The position numbers were made by a program, and so were the translations under genes. Shown here piece after piece: positions 8,161 through 15,976 of a stretch of DNA of 41,284 nt. Position 1 is the stretch's first letter. Each line of letters begins with the position of its first letter. This stretch comes from CAYNNQ01 sp051748085 (GTDB lineage Bacteria; Desulfobacterota; Desulfovibrionia; Desulfovibrionales; Desulfonatronovibrionaceae): assembly GCA_051748085.1 (NCBI GenBank), contig JBNJHA010000016.1, positions 1-41,284 of the forward strand. The letters run 5' to 3'. The notes beneath the pieces are model-generated. The model worked only from the letters and a program-made list of their open reading frames with translations. It was not told the origin of the DNA and ran no database searches.

Positions 8161-9074
8161 GAGTCCTCTTTGTTAAGGGCTCCGTTCAAGGCGGCAACAG
8201 CCACTTCCAGCTGAGAATCATCGGGCTCATTGGTGGTCAACTTCTGGAGTAAAAGCCCCGGAAGACAAAGCAAACGGCACCACCAGGTTTCGCCCCGTTT
8301 TCCGGCCACCCGGATCACTTCATACGCTATTCCGCTAATCGGAATCATAAGCAGAAACTTTATCGCCAGTACATACCCGTGTTTCAAAATAAAACTCTGT
8401 GGCTCAAAAAACAGCAAAAGAAAAGGCACCAGCGCAGTGAACAATAAGATACTGACGGATAACACGAACAGGAGGAACGCGGTCCCGCAACGTGGATGCA
8501 ATCGACTGTAACCGCGAATATTTTCAGCGATCAGTTCTTCACCGTGCTCATAGGCATGGATAACTTTATGCTCCGCCCCGTGATACTGAAAGACCCTTTT
8601 AATATCCGGCAGAAAAGAGATACTGTAAATATATCCGAGGAACAGGGCGAATTTGAAAAGCCCGTCCCATGCATGGAAGGACAAACTTTTAATATTTCCG
8701 CCGAGTGCGGCCAAATGCATGCTTTCGGACAAAAAATGCGGCAGAACAACAAACAAGAGCAAGGCAATGCCGACAGAGGCAGCTATGGTCAAAAAAATAG
8801 CCCACGGCTTTATTTCTTCGTCGGTTTCCTCCGCATAGGCCTTTTGGGCTGAAAAATTAAGTGCCTTGATCCCGTTTACCAGGGTTTCGATAAGTACGAA
8901 GAAACCGCGGACAAAAGGCTTTTTGGTCCACTTGTACTTCAAAAGAGTAAACCATTTGCGGCATTCAACAAATATTTTGCCTGACGGTTCGCGAACGGCA
9001 ATGGACAAACGATCAAGAGAACGCATCATAACGCCCTCCATAACGGCCTGTCCCCCAACTGATATATCAGCCAT
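8145..9074 (-). CDS. DUF1385 integral membrane protein (YqhQ family)
   Basis: 309 residues with the family signatures GGQAVMEGVMMR at the N-terminus, YHGAEHKVIHAYE in the middle and LHPRCGTAFLLFV after it. Four to five membrane segments are visible (about 100-122, 138-158, 198-222, 230-250). The conserved His/Glu/Cys residues suggest a metal-binding membrane enzyme, but the function is not established. It is found next to prfA (and often rpmE) in many bacteria, as here. The start at 9074 follows ATAGG at short spacing. It overlaps prfA at its 3' end, so the two are coupled. Confidence 0.93.
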   Translation of the reverse strand: MADISVGGQAVMEGVMMRSLDRLSIAVREPSGKIFVECRKWFTLLKYKWTKKPFVRGFFVLIETLVNGIKALNFSAQKAYAEETDEEIKPWAIFLTIAASVGIALLLFVVLPHFLSESMHLAALGGNIKSLSFHAWDGLFKFALFLGYIYSISFLPDIKRVFQYHGAEHKVIHAYEHGEELIAENIRGYSRLHPRCGTAFLLFVLSVSILLFTALVPFLLLFFEPQSFILKHGYVLAIKFLLMIPISGIAYEVIRVAGKRGETWWCRLLCLPGLLLQKLTTNEPDDSQLEVAVAALNGALNKEDSCLPS

Positions 9075-9151
9075 ATAGACCTATTCCTGCTTTATCGGAT
9101 ACAATACAAAATTAATCCGATGATCTAAATCCGCGTTTACCCGGAAAAGAA

Positions 9152-9361
9152 TTATTTACGATATTCACCATATTTTTTCTTGAATCTGTCAATCCGCCCG
9201 GCAGAGTCAACAAATCTTTGCTGGCCGGTATAAAAGGGATGGCAACTAGAGCAAATTTCCACATGGACTTTTTCGCCTGCGGTGGATTTCGTTTCAAATT
9301 CATTGCCGCAGGAACATGTTACCACGGCGTCATATAACTTGGGATGGATGTCCTTTTTCAT
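9152..9361 (-). CDS. rpmE: 50S ribosomal protein L31, zinc (C+) form
   Basis: 69 residues. The four zinc cysteines are intact: C16 and C18 (TCSCGNEF), C37 and C40 (CSSCHPFYTG). This is the zinc-binding paralogue. The start has a strong GGAGG nine bases upstream. It begins the group leading to DUF1385-prfA-prmC (gap of 77 bases, no clear terminator between). Confidence 0.98.
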   Translation of the reverse strand: MKKDIHPKLYDAVVTCSCGNEFETKSTAGEKVHVEICSSCHPFYTGQQRFVDSAGRIDRFKKKYGEYRK

Positions 9362-9391
9362 TTTGTCTACCTCCGTATAATTCTGAAAGAC

Positions 9392-9480
9392 GATGACTCT
9401 TAATAAAGTTTTTAACGCTTGGCAAGTGATAACCAGTAAAATAAAATGACACAGCCCCCCCCGGGTCCTTAAGAGTCATC
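9392..9480. repeat. Perfect 12-bp inverted repeat with poly-C tract upstream of rpmE
   Basis: GATGACTCTTAA (9392-9403) and its exact complement TTAAGAGTCATC (9469-9480) are 65 bases apart. The enclosed DNA contains a run of eight C followed by GGG. It lies between the binding-protein gene stop and the rpmE start. It might be a long-loop leader structure of the rpmE transcript, an operator pair or the ends of a small inserted piece. I cannot assign it. Confidence 0.55.
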
Positions 9481-9524
9481 TTGAACTCCTGCGCGGCAAA
9501 AAACAGTTTGTAAATGATAAAAAA

Positions 9525-10358
9525 CTAAGTATCGACATCAAAACCATATTTTTCGAAAATTTCCCTGGCTGTCGGGCTGTTTATAAAATTTAAAAAATTT
9601 TGTGCGTTTTCCGGATTGGACGAACTTCGCAACCGGGCAATATAATAATTCACTTGTTTTTTTTGATCCAGGTCCAGCCCCACCTCTACTCCCTGCACTT
9701 TTAAACCTGCTCTTTTCGCCTGGATTATCTCCGTTTGCCAGACCGGCCCCGCATCCGCCACACCGTTCAGTATCCGCTGTGGCGTCTGCCGGTGATGAAC
9801 TGTGGTCATCAATGTCTTGGAACTGGCCAGCTTTTCCTCTAAAACGGTTTGAACCAGATCCTCTCCGCCAGCTTGTCTGTACATTTCATATACATGGTCT
9901 GCTATATGCTCATATCTTTGACTTGGCTGGGACACGACAACATCTTCGCGGGCGAGATCGCGGACCCCAAAAATCCTTTTCGGATTTCCCTCTGCAACCA
10001 TCAGCGCGAGCTTATTATGCAGGTAAACAAAAAAATCGTCTTTTTCTATGTACCCTGCTTGGGCCAAATCATGCATGGCCTCTTTTGACACGGCGGAATA
10101 TATATCGGCCCGTATACGGTATTCCCTGTCCCTGAATATCGCTCCACCAGCAAATATCTGCATAAGTTCGAGTCCGGGGGGCAGGGTCTCATAAAAAACA
10201 TTTTCAACTTCCGGGTATTCTTTTTGAAAGGACGCAACCAATTCCGGCATGACCATAAACTGATTTCCTGCCATGAAAAGGATCAAATCCGCATCTGGCA
10301 ATGCATGTAGATTGTGCAGATCATCTTGCCTTTCCTCGGGTATAACCGGCAGGGACAT
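9525..10358 (-). CDS. ModA-like (type 2) periplasmic-binding-protein fold, without signal peptide
   Basis: 277 residues. The pattern of the molybdate/sulfate-type substrate-binding family is visible: ADLILFMAGNQFMVMPELV at the N-terminus (usually 'SL...PALxEL'), a hinge near residue 120 (NKLALMVAEGNP), GVADAGPVWQTEI (about 198-210), and a C-terminal NAQNFLNFINSPTAREIFEKYGF as in ModA-type proteins. Unlike a periplasmic receptor, it starts with MSLPVIPEERQDD, with no signal sequence or lipobox. The start is supported by GGAGG ten bases upstream. There is no permease or ATPase gene alongside. It is probably a cytoplasmic ligand sensor or binding protein. It follows rex by about 145 bases, with a palindromic repeat between. 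The ligand is unknown. Confidence 0.75.
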   Translation of the reverse strand: MSLPVIPEERQDDLHNLHALPDADLILFMAGNQFMVMPELVASFQKEYPEVENVFYETLPPGLELMQIFAGGAIFRDREYRIRADIYSAVSKEAMHDLAQAGYIEKDDFFVYLHNKLALMVAEGNPKRIFGVRDLAREDVVVSQPSQRYEHIADHVYEMYRQAGGEDLVQTVLEEKLASSKTLMTTVHHRQTPQRILNGVADAGPVWQTEIIQAKRAGLKVQGVEVGLDLDQKKQVNYYIARLRSSSNPENAQNFLNFINSPTAREIFEKYGFDVDT

Positions 10359-10445
10359 ATTAACAATTCCTCCAGGTGCAAAAAAATGGTGATCAGAGAC
10401 GCTGAAAAAAAGGGACAGGCCAGGGAGGGTACAAAATATTCACCA

Positions 10446-10504
10446 GCCGGATAAAAATTTGATATTTTTAAATCCGGATTTTTCTGAATTTCAAAATAAG
10501 AATT
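10446..10504. repeat. Palindromic CCGGA repeat unit abutting the rex stop codon
   Basis: GATATTTTTAAATCCGGATTTTTCTGAATTTCAAAATAAGAAT matches, unit by unit, the copies at 6013-6056 and (reversed) 27455-27539. The rex stop TAA is joined directly to the TTCTTAT edge of the unit. CCGGAT...ATCCGG can pair on the rex mRNA, so the unit may serve as its 3' end. Confidence 0.6.
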
Positions 10505-11159
10505 AGCTGAAGGCGCCTTTTTTCTGCTGCAGGGAGATATTAAAGGCAACGGAAAAAAGATGATTTATAAAATCCACGTATTCTATGGAGATATGCTCGG
10601 GAGCTGAAATTCTGGCCGGAGCAAAATTAACAATGCCTTTCACCTTGGCATCTACAAGATAATTGGCGGCGCGCTGAGCCCGTTCAGCGGGGGTGGTAAT
10701 GATCCCGATTTCAGCACTGAATTCCTGCACTTTCTCCGGGAGTGTACTGGAACAAAAAACTTCCAGGCCGGCAACTTCATCGCCGATTTTAAAAGGGTCG
10801 CAATCAAACGCGCCGACAATAACAAAGCCGCGTTTGCGCAGCATTTTATGCCGTAACAAGGCCCGTCCAAGATTTCCCACTCCCACCAGAACAGCATTCC
10901 AGGACCGGTCCAGACCAAGACTTTGCTTTATCGCCTCTTTAAGTTCATGAATGTAATATCCGACCCCGCGGACCCCAAATTCGCCAAAGTAAGCCAAATC
11001 CTTGCGAATCTGGGAAGGGTTTACTCCACAGGACTTGGCCAGCCCCTCGGATGAAACAACCTTCTCGCCCTGTTGCTCCATGCCCTCCAATTCCTGCACA
11101 TAAAGGGCCAGACGGGTAATGGTGGCACGGGGAATTTTTTCACTTTTTAAATGCGACAT
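10503..11159 (-). CDS. rex: Redox-sensing transcriptional repressor Rex
   Basis: NADH/NAD+-responsive repressor of fermentative, respiratory and sulfate-reduction genes. About 218 residues. The winged-helix DNA-binding domain is at 1-75 (NPSQIRKDLAYFGEFGVRG, 47-65), followed by a Rossmann NADH domain (VLVGVGNLGRALL, 90-102, GxGxxG) and the C-terminal domain-swap helix (YVDFINHLFSVAF). A frame from TTG 11180 exists. ATG 11159 is chosen because a likely Rex box covers the TTG region. It sits just 3' of the atpE terminator, and the neighbouring Fo genes fit a link between redox state and energy conservation. Confidence 0.96.
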   Translation of the reverse strand: MSHLKSEKIPRATITRLALYVQELEGMEQQGEKVVSSEGLAKSCGVNPSQIRKDLAYFGEFGVRGVGYYIHELKEAIKQSLGLDRSWNAVLVGVGNLGRALLRHKMLRKRGFVIVGAFDCDPFKIGDEVAGLEVFCSSTLPEKVQEFSAEIGIITTPAERAQRAANYLVDAKVKGIVNFAPARISAPEHISIEYVDFINHLFSVAFNISLQQKKGAFS

Positions 11160-11160
11160 A

Positions 11161-11186
11161 CTGAGTGAAATTTTTAACAATCTCAG
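11161..11186 (-). promoter_or_regulatory. Candidate Rex operator, autoregulatory
   Basis: An imperfect palindrome lies just upstream of the rex ATG. Outer CTGAG/CTCAG arms flank an inner TTGTTAAAAATTTCAC (minus strand), close to the known Rex consensus TTGTGAAWWWWTTCACAA. Its position right before the start codon fits steric autorepression. This is inference from motif similarity only. Confidence 0.5.
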
Positions 11187-11191
11187 GATGT

Positions 11192-11220
11192 AAAAAAGGG
11201 GGAGGCAACCTCCCCCTTTT
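11192..11220 (-). terminator. Rho-independent terminator of the Fo operon
   Basis: Stem AAAAGGGGGAGG/CCTCCCCCTTTT with a three-base loop, followed on the minus strand by six T. It lies 16 bases beyond the atpE stop. Confidence 0.92.
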
Positions 11221-11235
11221 AATATCCCGTGATTT

Positions 11236-11556
11236 CTATAGAAACGGGTTAGCGAACAACAGAATCAAGTTAACAACCAGAGCGTAAATAGCAAGAGACT
11301 CAATCATGGCCAGACCAATAAGCATGGTAACCGTGATTTTACCGCTGGCTTCCGGATTCCGGGCAGTGCCTTCACAGGCAGCCTTAAGGCCAAGACCCTG
11401 TCCGATTCCGCATCCAAAGGCGGCGATACCCATGCCAAAGGCGGTGGCCAAGGCAATGTTGGAAATTACATCCGGCATGGTCTCAGCAGCAAAAGCCACG
11501 CTGGCCAGTCCCAAAATCAAAACCGTGTTCAAAACAACCAAAAAAGACTTACGCAT
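11236..11556 (-). CDS. atpE: ATP synthase Fo subunit c, with cleavable-looking N-terminus and Na+-type residues
   Basis: Rotor-ring proteolipid. 106 residues, longer than the usual 75-90 because of an N-terminal signal-like segment (1-23, ending SVAFAAE). Two membrane hairpin helices follow, at about 32-58 and 76-101. The ion-site carboxylate is E86 (MIESLAIYALV). Q53, S87 and Y91 line up with the Na+-ligand set (Gln, Glu-Ser, Tyr) of Ilyobacter-type c subunits, while the following Thr is Leu here. Coupling ion is therefore uncertain, but Na+ is possible. Start has GGAGG at seven bases. Last gene of atpZ-atpI-atpB-atpE. Confidence 0.97.
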   Translation of the reverse strand: MRKSFLVVLNTVLILGLASVAFAAETMPDVISNIALATAFGMGIAAFGCGIGQGLGLKAACEGTARNPEASGKITVTMLIGLAMIESLAIYALVVNLILLFANPFL

Positions 11557-11627
11557 TACAAAACCTCCTAATATAAATGATATTTAATTGGTCAAACGAC
11601 CATTTCCCCCTAATAAAGACAAAACTT

Positions 11628-12332
11628 TTAATGGGCCTCTTCAAAGGCTCCTTTCAGATACATCATGGACAGCATGAAAAAGATGAAGGCCTGCATGGTC
11701 TTCATGAGCAGAAAGAGAAAGAATATCGGCAGGGAACCGAGTAACGGGGCCAGTATAAACATGAGAGCGATAACAATTTCCTCACCCCGGATGTTCCCGA
11801 AAAGCCTGAGCGTAAGGGAAAGCGGGCGGGCCAGATGGCTGACTATTTCAATGGGGAGCATAATAGGTGCAAGCCACCAGTAAGGCCCGGTGAAATGGTT
11901 TATATATTTAAGGCCGTGCAACTTGAAACCCCAATAATTATAGTAGAAAAAGACAAAAACGGCCATGCTGGCTGGAGTATTTATATTCGCGGTCGGAGAA
12001 TCCGCGCTGGGGATCAAACCGGTAAGGTTCATGAGCAATATGAATATAAACAGGGTGAAAAGCACCGGAAAGACCTTGCGCCCGGCCTCGCCCATATTGG
12101 CCACTACAAATTCCTCCACCGACTCAATCAAGAACTCAAAAAAATTCTGGACCCCCTTGGGAACAAGTTTCATATTCCTGGTAGCCATCCATCCCAGAAC
12201 TATAAGCACAGCCATTACCGCCCAGGTGTAAAGAATGGGAAAAGGTATAATGCTGTGCCCATGGCCGTCACCAAGCCCCCCAAGCTTGACAAGCTCTTCC
12301 AAAAACAAAATCTGATGTAAATCGGCAGCCAT
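11628..12332 (-). CDS. atpB: ATP synthase Fo subunit a
   Basis: Membrane stator subunit that carries the ion half-channels. 234 residues with five to six helices. The essential arginine is R176 in LSLTLRLFGN (171-180), and IRGEEIVIALMF follows. The N-terminal region keeps HSIIPFPILYTW. The start has GGAGG eight bases upstream, lying within the end of atpI, so atpI and atpB are coupled (three-base gap). No F1 genes are in this cluster, the split arrangement known from Desulfovibrio. Confidence 0.97.
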   Translation of the reverse strand: MAADLHQILFLEELVKLGGLGDGHGHSIIPFPILYTWAVMAVLIVLGWMATRNMKLVPKGVQNFFEFLIESVEEFVVANMGEAGRKVFPVLFTLFIFILLMNLTGLIPSADSPTANINTPASMAVFVFFYYNYWGFKLHGLKYINHFTGPYWWLAPIMLPIEIVSHLARPLSLTLRLFGNIRGEEIVIALMFILAPLLGSLPIFFLFLLMKTMQAFIFFMLSMMYLKGAFEEAH

Positions 12333-12335
12333 TTA

Positions 12336-12746
12336 TTAAGCCTCCTTGAATTTTTGACCAACCAAAGTGGCGCCAAAGATTAAAATATTCAGCAAGACGA
12401 TACTCAGGCCAATCAGCAGGGAATATATACTCACCCCCCAATAGACAACGGAGATGAACAGAATCACACCTGTGACAGCCAACCGAAAATAAAAATTAAA
12501 CAACAGGGGAACAACCGCACCGTTTTTCAGACAAACCAATTCCTGGATCACCTTGGCCAGAAAATAAAAATTGATGCCTCCCAGAACAGCCCCGGTCACA
12601 AAACCCAAAAAAACTGACTTCGAGAACAAAATCAGACAGATAACAACACCCAGTACGCTCAAATACGCCTGGTTGCGCAAAAGGACCCGAACTTCGTGCA
12701 ACACGAACCCCCGAGACCATAAAAAAGCCTCAATCTTTTTGTTCAT
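12336..12746 (-). CDS. atpI: ATP synthase subunit I (AtpI-like)
   Basis: About 136 residues with four membrane helices (roughly 25-42, 43-62, 80-98, 100-122), matching small 'ATP synthase I' proteins encoded upstream of atpB that help assemble the c ring. ATG 12746 (MNKKIEAFLW) is chosen over the upstream TTG-type extension to 12830, whose residues are only the shifted reading of the atpZ tail. It overlaps the atpZ 3' end by 17 bases. The family is assigned by position and topology more than by sharp motifs. Confidence 0.82.
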   Translation of the reverse strand: MNKKIEAFLWSRGFVLHEVRVLLRNQAYLSVLGVVICLILFSKSVFLGFVTGAVLGGINFYFLAKVIQELVCLKNGAVVPLLFNFYFRLAVTGVILFISVVYWGVSIYSLLIGLSIVLLNILIFGATLVGQKFKEA

Positions 12747-12993
12747 CCGGTCTTTTTTCCCGTCTTTTTTCCTCGTTCTGGATCTTCTTGACTTCCAGAA
12801 ACATGTTCTTAAAGCCGGCAGCAATCCCAAAAATTAAAAAACAGAGTAAAAACCAGGGTGCGGTCCCCAGCCATTTATCCAGAAAATAGCCAATAACCAA
12901 ACCGACAAACGTACTGGTCACCAGATGAATGCCGACCAGACTGGCCTTGCCCAAGGCACCCCATAGATCCTTGTCTTTTCCTTTAAAGATCAT
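12730..12993 (-). CDS. atpZ: AtpZ/AtpI-type F0F1 ATPase accessory protein (ATPase_gene1 family)
   Basis: 87 residues with two membrane helices (about 19-39 and 44-64) and a charged C-terminal tail. VGIHLVTSTFVGLVIGYFLD and WFLLCFLIFGIAAGFKNMF match the pattern of the small protein encoded first in many atp operons (proposed Mg2+/Ca2+ or assembly function). Ribosome site weak (CGGA). First gene of the Fo operon, with a plausible promoter at 13033-13062. Confidence 0.85.
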   Translation of the reverse strand: MIFKGKDKDLWGALGKASLVGIHLVTSTFVGLVIGYFLDKWLGTAPWFLLCFLIFGIAAGFKNMFLEVKKIQNEEKRREKRPDEQKD

Positions 12994-13032
12994 GTTTTTT
13001 CCGTTTCGTGCTTTCGTTCACAAGTGAGGAGG

Positions 13033-13062
13033 CAATTAGCACACGCTTCACCAACAAGTCAA
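13033..13062 (-). promoter_or_regulatory. Possible sigma70-type promoter for the Fo operon
   Basis: On the minus strand, TTGACT (13057-13062) is followed after 17 bases by CTAATT (13034-13039), 40 bases before the atpZ start. The -35 element is good and the -10 is mediocre. Confidence 0.4.
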
Positions 13063-13388
13063 TGGACTTGAGCTTTTTTTTCTGATTTGCCCCTGCTCTT
13101 TCAGAGTCAATCATCCAGATAAATTAATCTTATTATTTTGTTTCCATGACGCCGAGTGTGGATTTTTATTCACCTGCCCTACCTGAAATACTACAGGCCA
13201 TAAGTAGTAGGTGAATGAGACTCAAAAAACTGCCTTCATCGAAGAATTTCAAAAATTTGACGAGAAAAGAAAGGACCTGAAAAATCAGCCAACCCATCCA
13301 TGCCTCGATTTTTTCCGTCTTGCCGCCTCTTGTAATCTTCAGGTCTTTAAAATATGCAACGTCTCACAACTGATCCATTTCTTTTTAA

Positions 13389-13430
13389 TTTCCATCCGGA
13401 AATTTAAAAATTTCCGGATAAGAATATTTT
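13389..13430. repeat. Palindromic CCGGA repeat unit, compact form
   Basis: TTTCCA followed by the near-perfect 24-base palindrome at 13395-13418 (TCCGGAAATTT...AAATTTCCGGA), then ATAAGAAT. The flanking words TTTCCATCCGGAAA and ATAAGAA(T/C) are the same as at 6000-6056 and 27455-27539, so this is a shortened copy. Confidence 0.65.
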
Positions 13431-13552
13431 AACTTGCGATCATTAAATTCACGAATGAAAACCTGTTTCCGCTCCCAACAGAAAAAATTTTTCCGGCAAA
13501 CCATACTTAAGCCAGGCCGGACCCTTTAAAATAAGCAATCAGGACGTAAAAA

Positions 13553-15976
13553 ATGAAAAAAAACAGTCCCCTTTCTCCTTCAAAACTCAGACTCTCAACC
13601 CCGGCACGCAATCTCCCGGCAAATGCCGAAATCAGAAAAAAGTCCGCCGCGGAGCTGCAAAAACGGGCTCTCAATACCCTTAATATGTCCATGCATATTT
13701 CCTCACCGGGCTACAATGTTTATATTGCCGGGGAACAGGGGACGGGACGTACATACTTCGCCAGTTCCTATCTTCGCCCCCGCGCGAACAAAATGCCGAC
13801 GCCTCCGGATCTGGTTTATGCATACAATTTCGAAAATGCCGACAGACCACATTGCATAGCCCTGAATCCCGGACTGGGGATTAAGATGAAAAGGGCTCTC
13901 GCAAAATGTATTCAAAGCATTCGGGAGGCGATACCCGAGTCTTTTGAACAGGAATCTTACGTCCAGCGCAAGGAAAATCTGGCCAAGGACTTTGCCAATG
14001 TTCGCGACGATCTTCTGCAAAACATGGAAAAAAAGGCCAATGTGCACAGCTTCAGCCTGCATACGGATGAAAACGGCGATTTAACTTTATACCCGCTTGT
14101 GGAAGGCAAGGTATTGACCACGGATGAATATGAACGTTTGGATGCGGACCTGAAGCAAAAACTAAAAAAACAAAGCAATGAAATAATGCAGACGCTTTTG
14201 GGGATGTCCAGGCGCCTGAACCTGGCGGAGCAGGGCTTTAAGCAAAATGAAATGGAGTTGGAACGGCAGGTTGCCGCTGAGCAGATTGATCGCTTTCTGA
14301 ATGATATGCCGAATGTTTTAACAGCGGAAAAAGAGATTCAATCCTATCTGCAGGCGGTAAAAAAGGACATGCTCGACAACCTGGACAGGTTTAAACTAGT
14401 TGAGGACAGTCAGGATGGGGGATCTGACCTGCATCAATTAACCGGCGGGCCTGATTTTTTCAGCCGCTATAAGATCAACCTGTTTGTCGACAACTCCCGG
14501 CAAAATGGAGCCCCTATTGTAATTGAGAACAATCCAAATTATTTTAACCTCCTGGGCTGCGTGGAACGGGAATCGGAAATGGGGACCTATTACACTGATT
14601 TTACATTGCTCAAGGCCGGAAGTCTGCACAGAGCCAACGGGGGTTTTTTGATACTCAGAGCCGAGGATATTCTGTCCAATATCTCCGCCTGGGAAGGTCT
14701 GCTGCGGGCTTTGCGGTCAGGCCAATCCCGTCTGGAAGATCCGGCCGAGCATTACGATCTGGTGCGCACCAGAAGCCTGGAACCGGACCCCGTGGTTCTA
14801 AATCTGAAAATAATTCTGATAGGAACGGATGAACTATATGAAATTTTATTGGAGGCCGATGACCGGTTCAGCAAATTCTTCAAATTAAAGGCGCACATGC
14901 TGGACGAGGTCGACCGAAATGCGGACAATACAGCCGCTCTTTTATCCGCTTTGCAGTCAATGGCCGGAGAAATATCCAACAGGCGGCTGACCCGGGAAGC
15001 CAAATGCGCTCTGCTCGACTATGCTTCTGAAATGGTCGGGGACCAGAAAAAAATCTCCCTCCAGCTCTCCTATATTAATGATATACTGATCGAAGCCGAT
15101 GCAGCAAGCAGCATGGAGGGCAAAAAGGATATTGATGCTGAATCCGTTAATTTTGTCCGCAAATCACGCATACATCGGCTGAATCTGTATGAGGATCAAT
15201 TCCTGGAAGAATATGAAAAAAATATCATAAAAGTCTCTACTGATGGCAATGGTGTCGGCTGTGTCAACGGTCTGGCTGTCAGTGCCAGCGGTGATTACAT
15301 CTTCGCCCTGCCGCATCAGATTACCTGTACGGTGGGCGCGGGACACGGAGGGGTCATAGATCTGGAAAGGGAAGCGGAACTGGGAGGTCCAATCCATACC
15401 AAAGCCATACTCATACTGAAAAATTATCTGCAAAATCTTTTTGCTCAGGACAAACCTCTGATTTTCTCCGGGAGCATATATTTTGAACAAAGTTACGCCC
15501 CGGTGGATGGTGATTCCGCTTCAGCAGCAGAATTAATCGCCTTGCTTTCCGCTCTTTCCGGGGTTCCTGTACGATATTCCCTGGCCATGACCGGCGCATT
15601 GAGCCATTCCGGGGAAATAATGGCCGTGGGCGAAGTGACCAGAAAAATCGAGGGATTTTATGAGGTCTGCGTTCGTCGGGGCCTGTCCGGAAAACATGGG
15701 GTTATCATCCCGGCAGACAATGTTGACAATCTCATGCTGAACAAAAAAGTTGTCCAGGCCTGTCGGAACGGCCTGTTTAGTATCTATTCCGTTGAACATA
15801 TCAATCAGGCGCTCGAAATTCTGACCGGAATCAAAGCCGGGCGACGGCTTAAAGACGGCCGGTTTTCAAGACACTCCATCTATAGCTTGGTTGATGAAAA
15901 ATTGCGCCATTTCGCCTATTTGGCAGAAAAAAAAGCCAGACGGCAAAAAAGAAGAAAAAACGCTTCGGCTGAATGA
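13553..15976 (+). CDS. Lon-family ATP-dependent protease (AAA_32 / Lon_C type)
   Basis: 807 residues. This is the 'lon-related' family with an inserted AAA domain and no substrate-binding LON N-domain. Walker A-like GEQGTGRTY (60-68) has Arg in place of the usual Lys, a known trait of this family. A long helical insertion (about 125-280) follows, then NGGFLILRAEDI and the sensor region, then LonC. The proteolytic dyad is Ser655 (VDGDSASAAELIALLSAL context) and Lys698 (GEVTRKIEG). The 43-residue spacing equals that of E. coli Lon Ser679/Lys722. The C-terminus is Lys/Arg-rich. It starts at ATG after AGGA and is expected to be cytoplasmic quality control. Transcribed alone, with a repeat-rich gap on each side. 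Confidence 0.93.
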   Translation: MKKNSPLSPSKLRLSTPARNLPANAEIRKKSAAELQKRALNTLNMSMHISSPGYNVYIAGEQGTGRTYFASSYLRPRANKMPTPPDLVYAYNFENADRPHCIALNPGLGIKMKRALAKCIQSIREAIPESFEQESYVQRKENLAKDFANVRDDLLQNMEKKANVHSFSLHTDENGDLTLYPLVEGKVLTTDEYERLDADLKQKLKKQSNEIMQTLLGMSRRLNLAEQGFKQNEMELERQVAAEQIDRFLNDMPNVLTAEKEIQSYLQAVKKDMLDNLDRFKLVEDSQDGGSDLHQLTGGPDFFSRYKINLFVDNSRQNGAPIVIENNPNYFNLLGCVERESEMGTYYTDFTLLKAGSLHRANGGFLILRAEDILSNISAWEGLLRALRSGQSRLEDPAEHYDLVRTRSLEPDPVVLNLKIILIGTDELYEILLEADDRFSKFFKLKAHMLDEVDRNADNTAALLSALQSMAGEISNRRLTREAKCALLDYASEMVGDQKKISLQLSYINDILIEADAASSMEGKKDIDAESVNFVRKSRIHRLNLYEDQFLEEYEKNIIKVSTDGNGVGCVNGLAVSASGDYIFALPHQITCTVGAGHGGVIDLEREAELGGPIHTKAILILKNYLQNLFAQDKPLIFSGSIYFEQSYAPVDGDSASAAELIALLSALSGVPVRYSLAMTGALSHSGEIMAVGEVTRKIEGFYEVCVRRGLSGKHGVIIPADNVDNLMLNKKVVQACRNGLFSIYSVEHINQALEILTGIKAGRRLKDGRFSRHSIYSLVDEKLRHFAYLAEKKARRQKRRKNASAE

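Larger units (their letters stand above)
12994..13552. other. Divergent intergenic region between atpZ and the Lon-family gene
   Basis: It holds a probable atpZ promoter (13033-13062, minus strand) and one palindromic CCGGA unit (13389-13430). A 73-codon frame at 13211-13432 has no convincing ribosome site and runs through the palindrome, so it is not called. A TTGTGAA half-site (minus strand, around 13015-13022) near the atpZ start resembles half a Rex box but has no good second half. Confidence 0.5.

Noticed and set aside
13211..13432. 73-codon plus-strand frame in the atpZ-Lon gap
   Set aside because: Weak ribosome site, and its last third is the palindromic repeat. Its first 30 codons look protein-like but are not enough for a call.
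13730..13760. Lost ATPase activity in the Lon-family protein because Walker A has Arg instead of Lys
   Set aside because: Arg at this position (GTGRT) is a usual feature of this Lon-related family, so it is not evidence of a dead enzyme.
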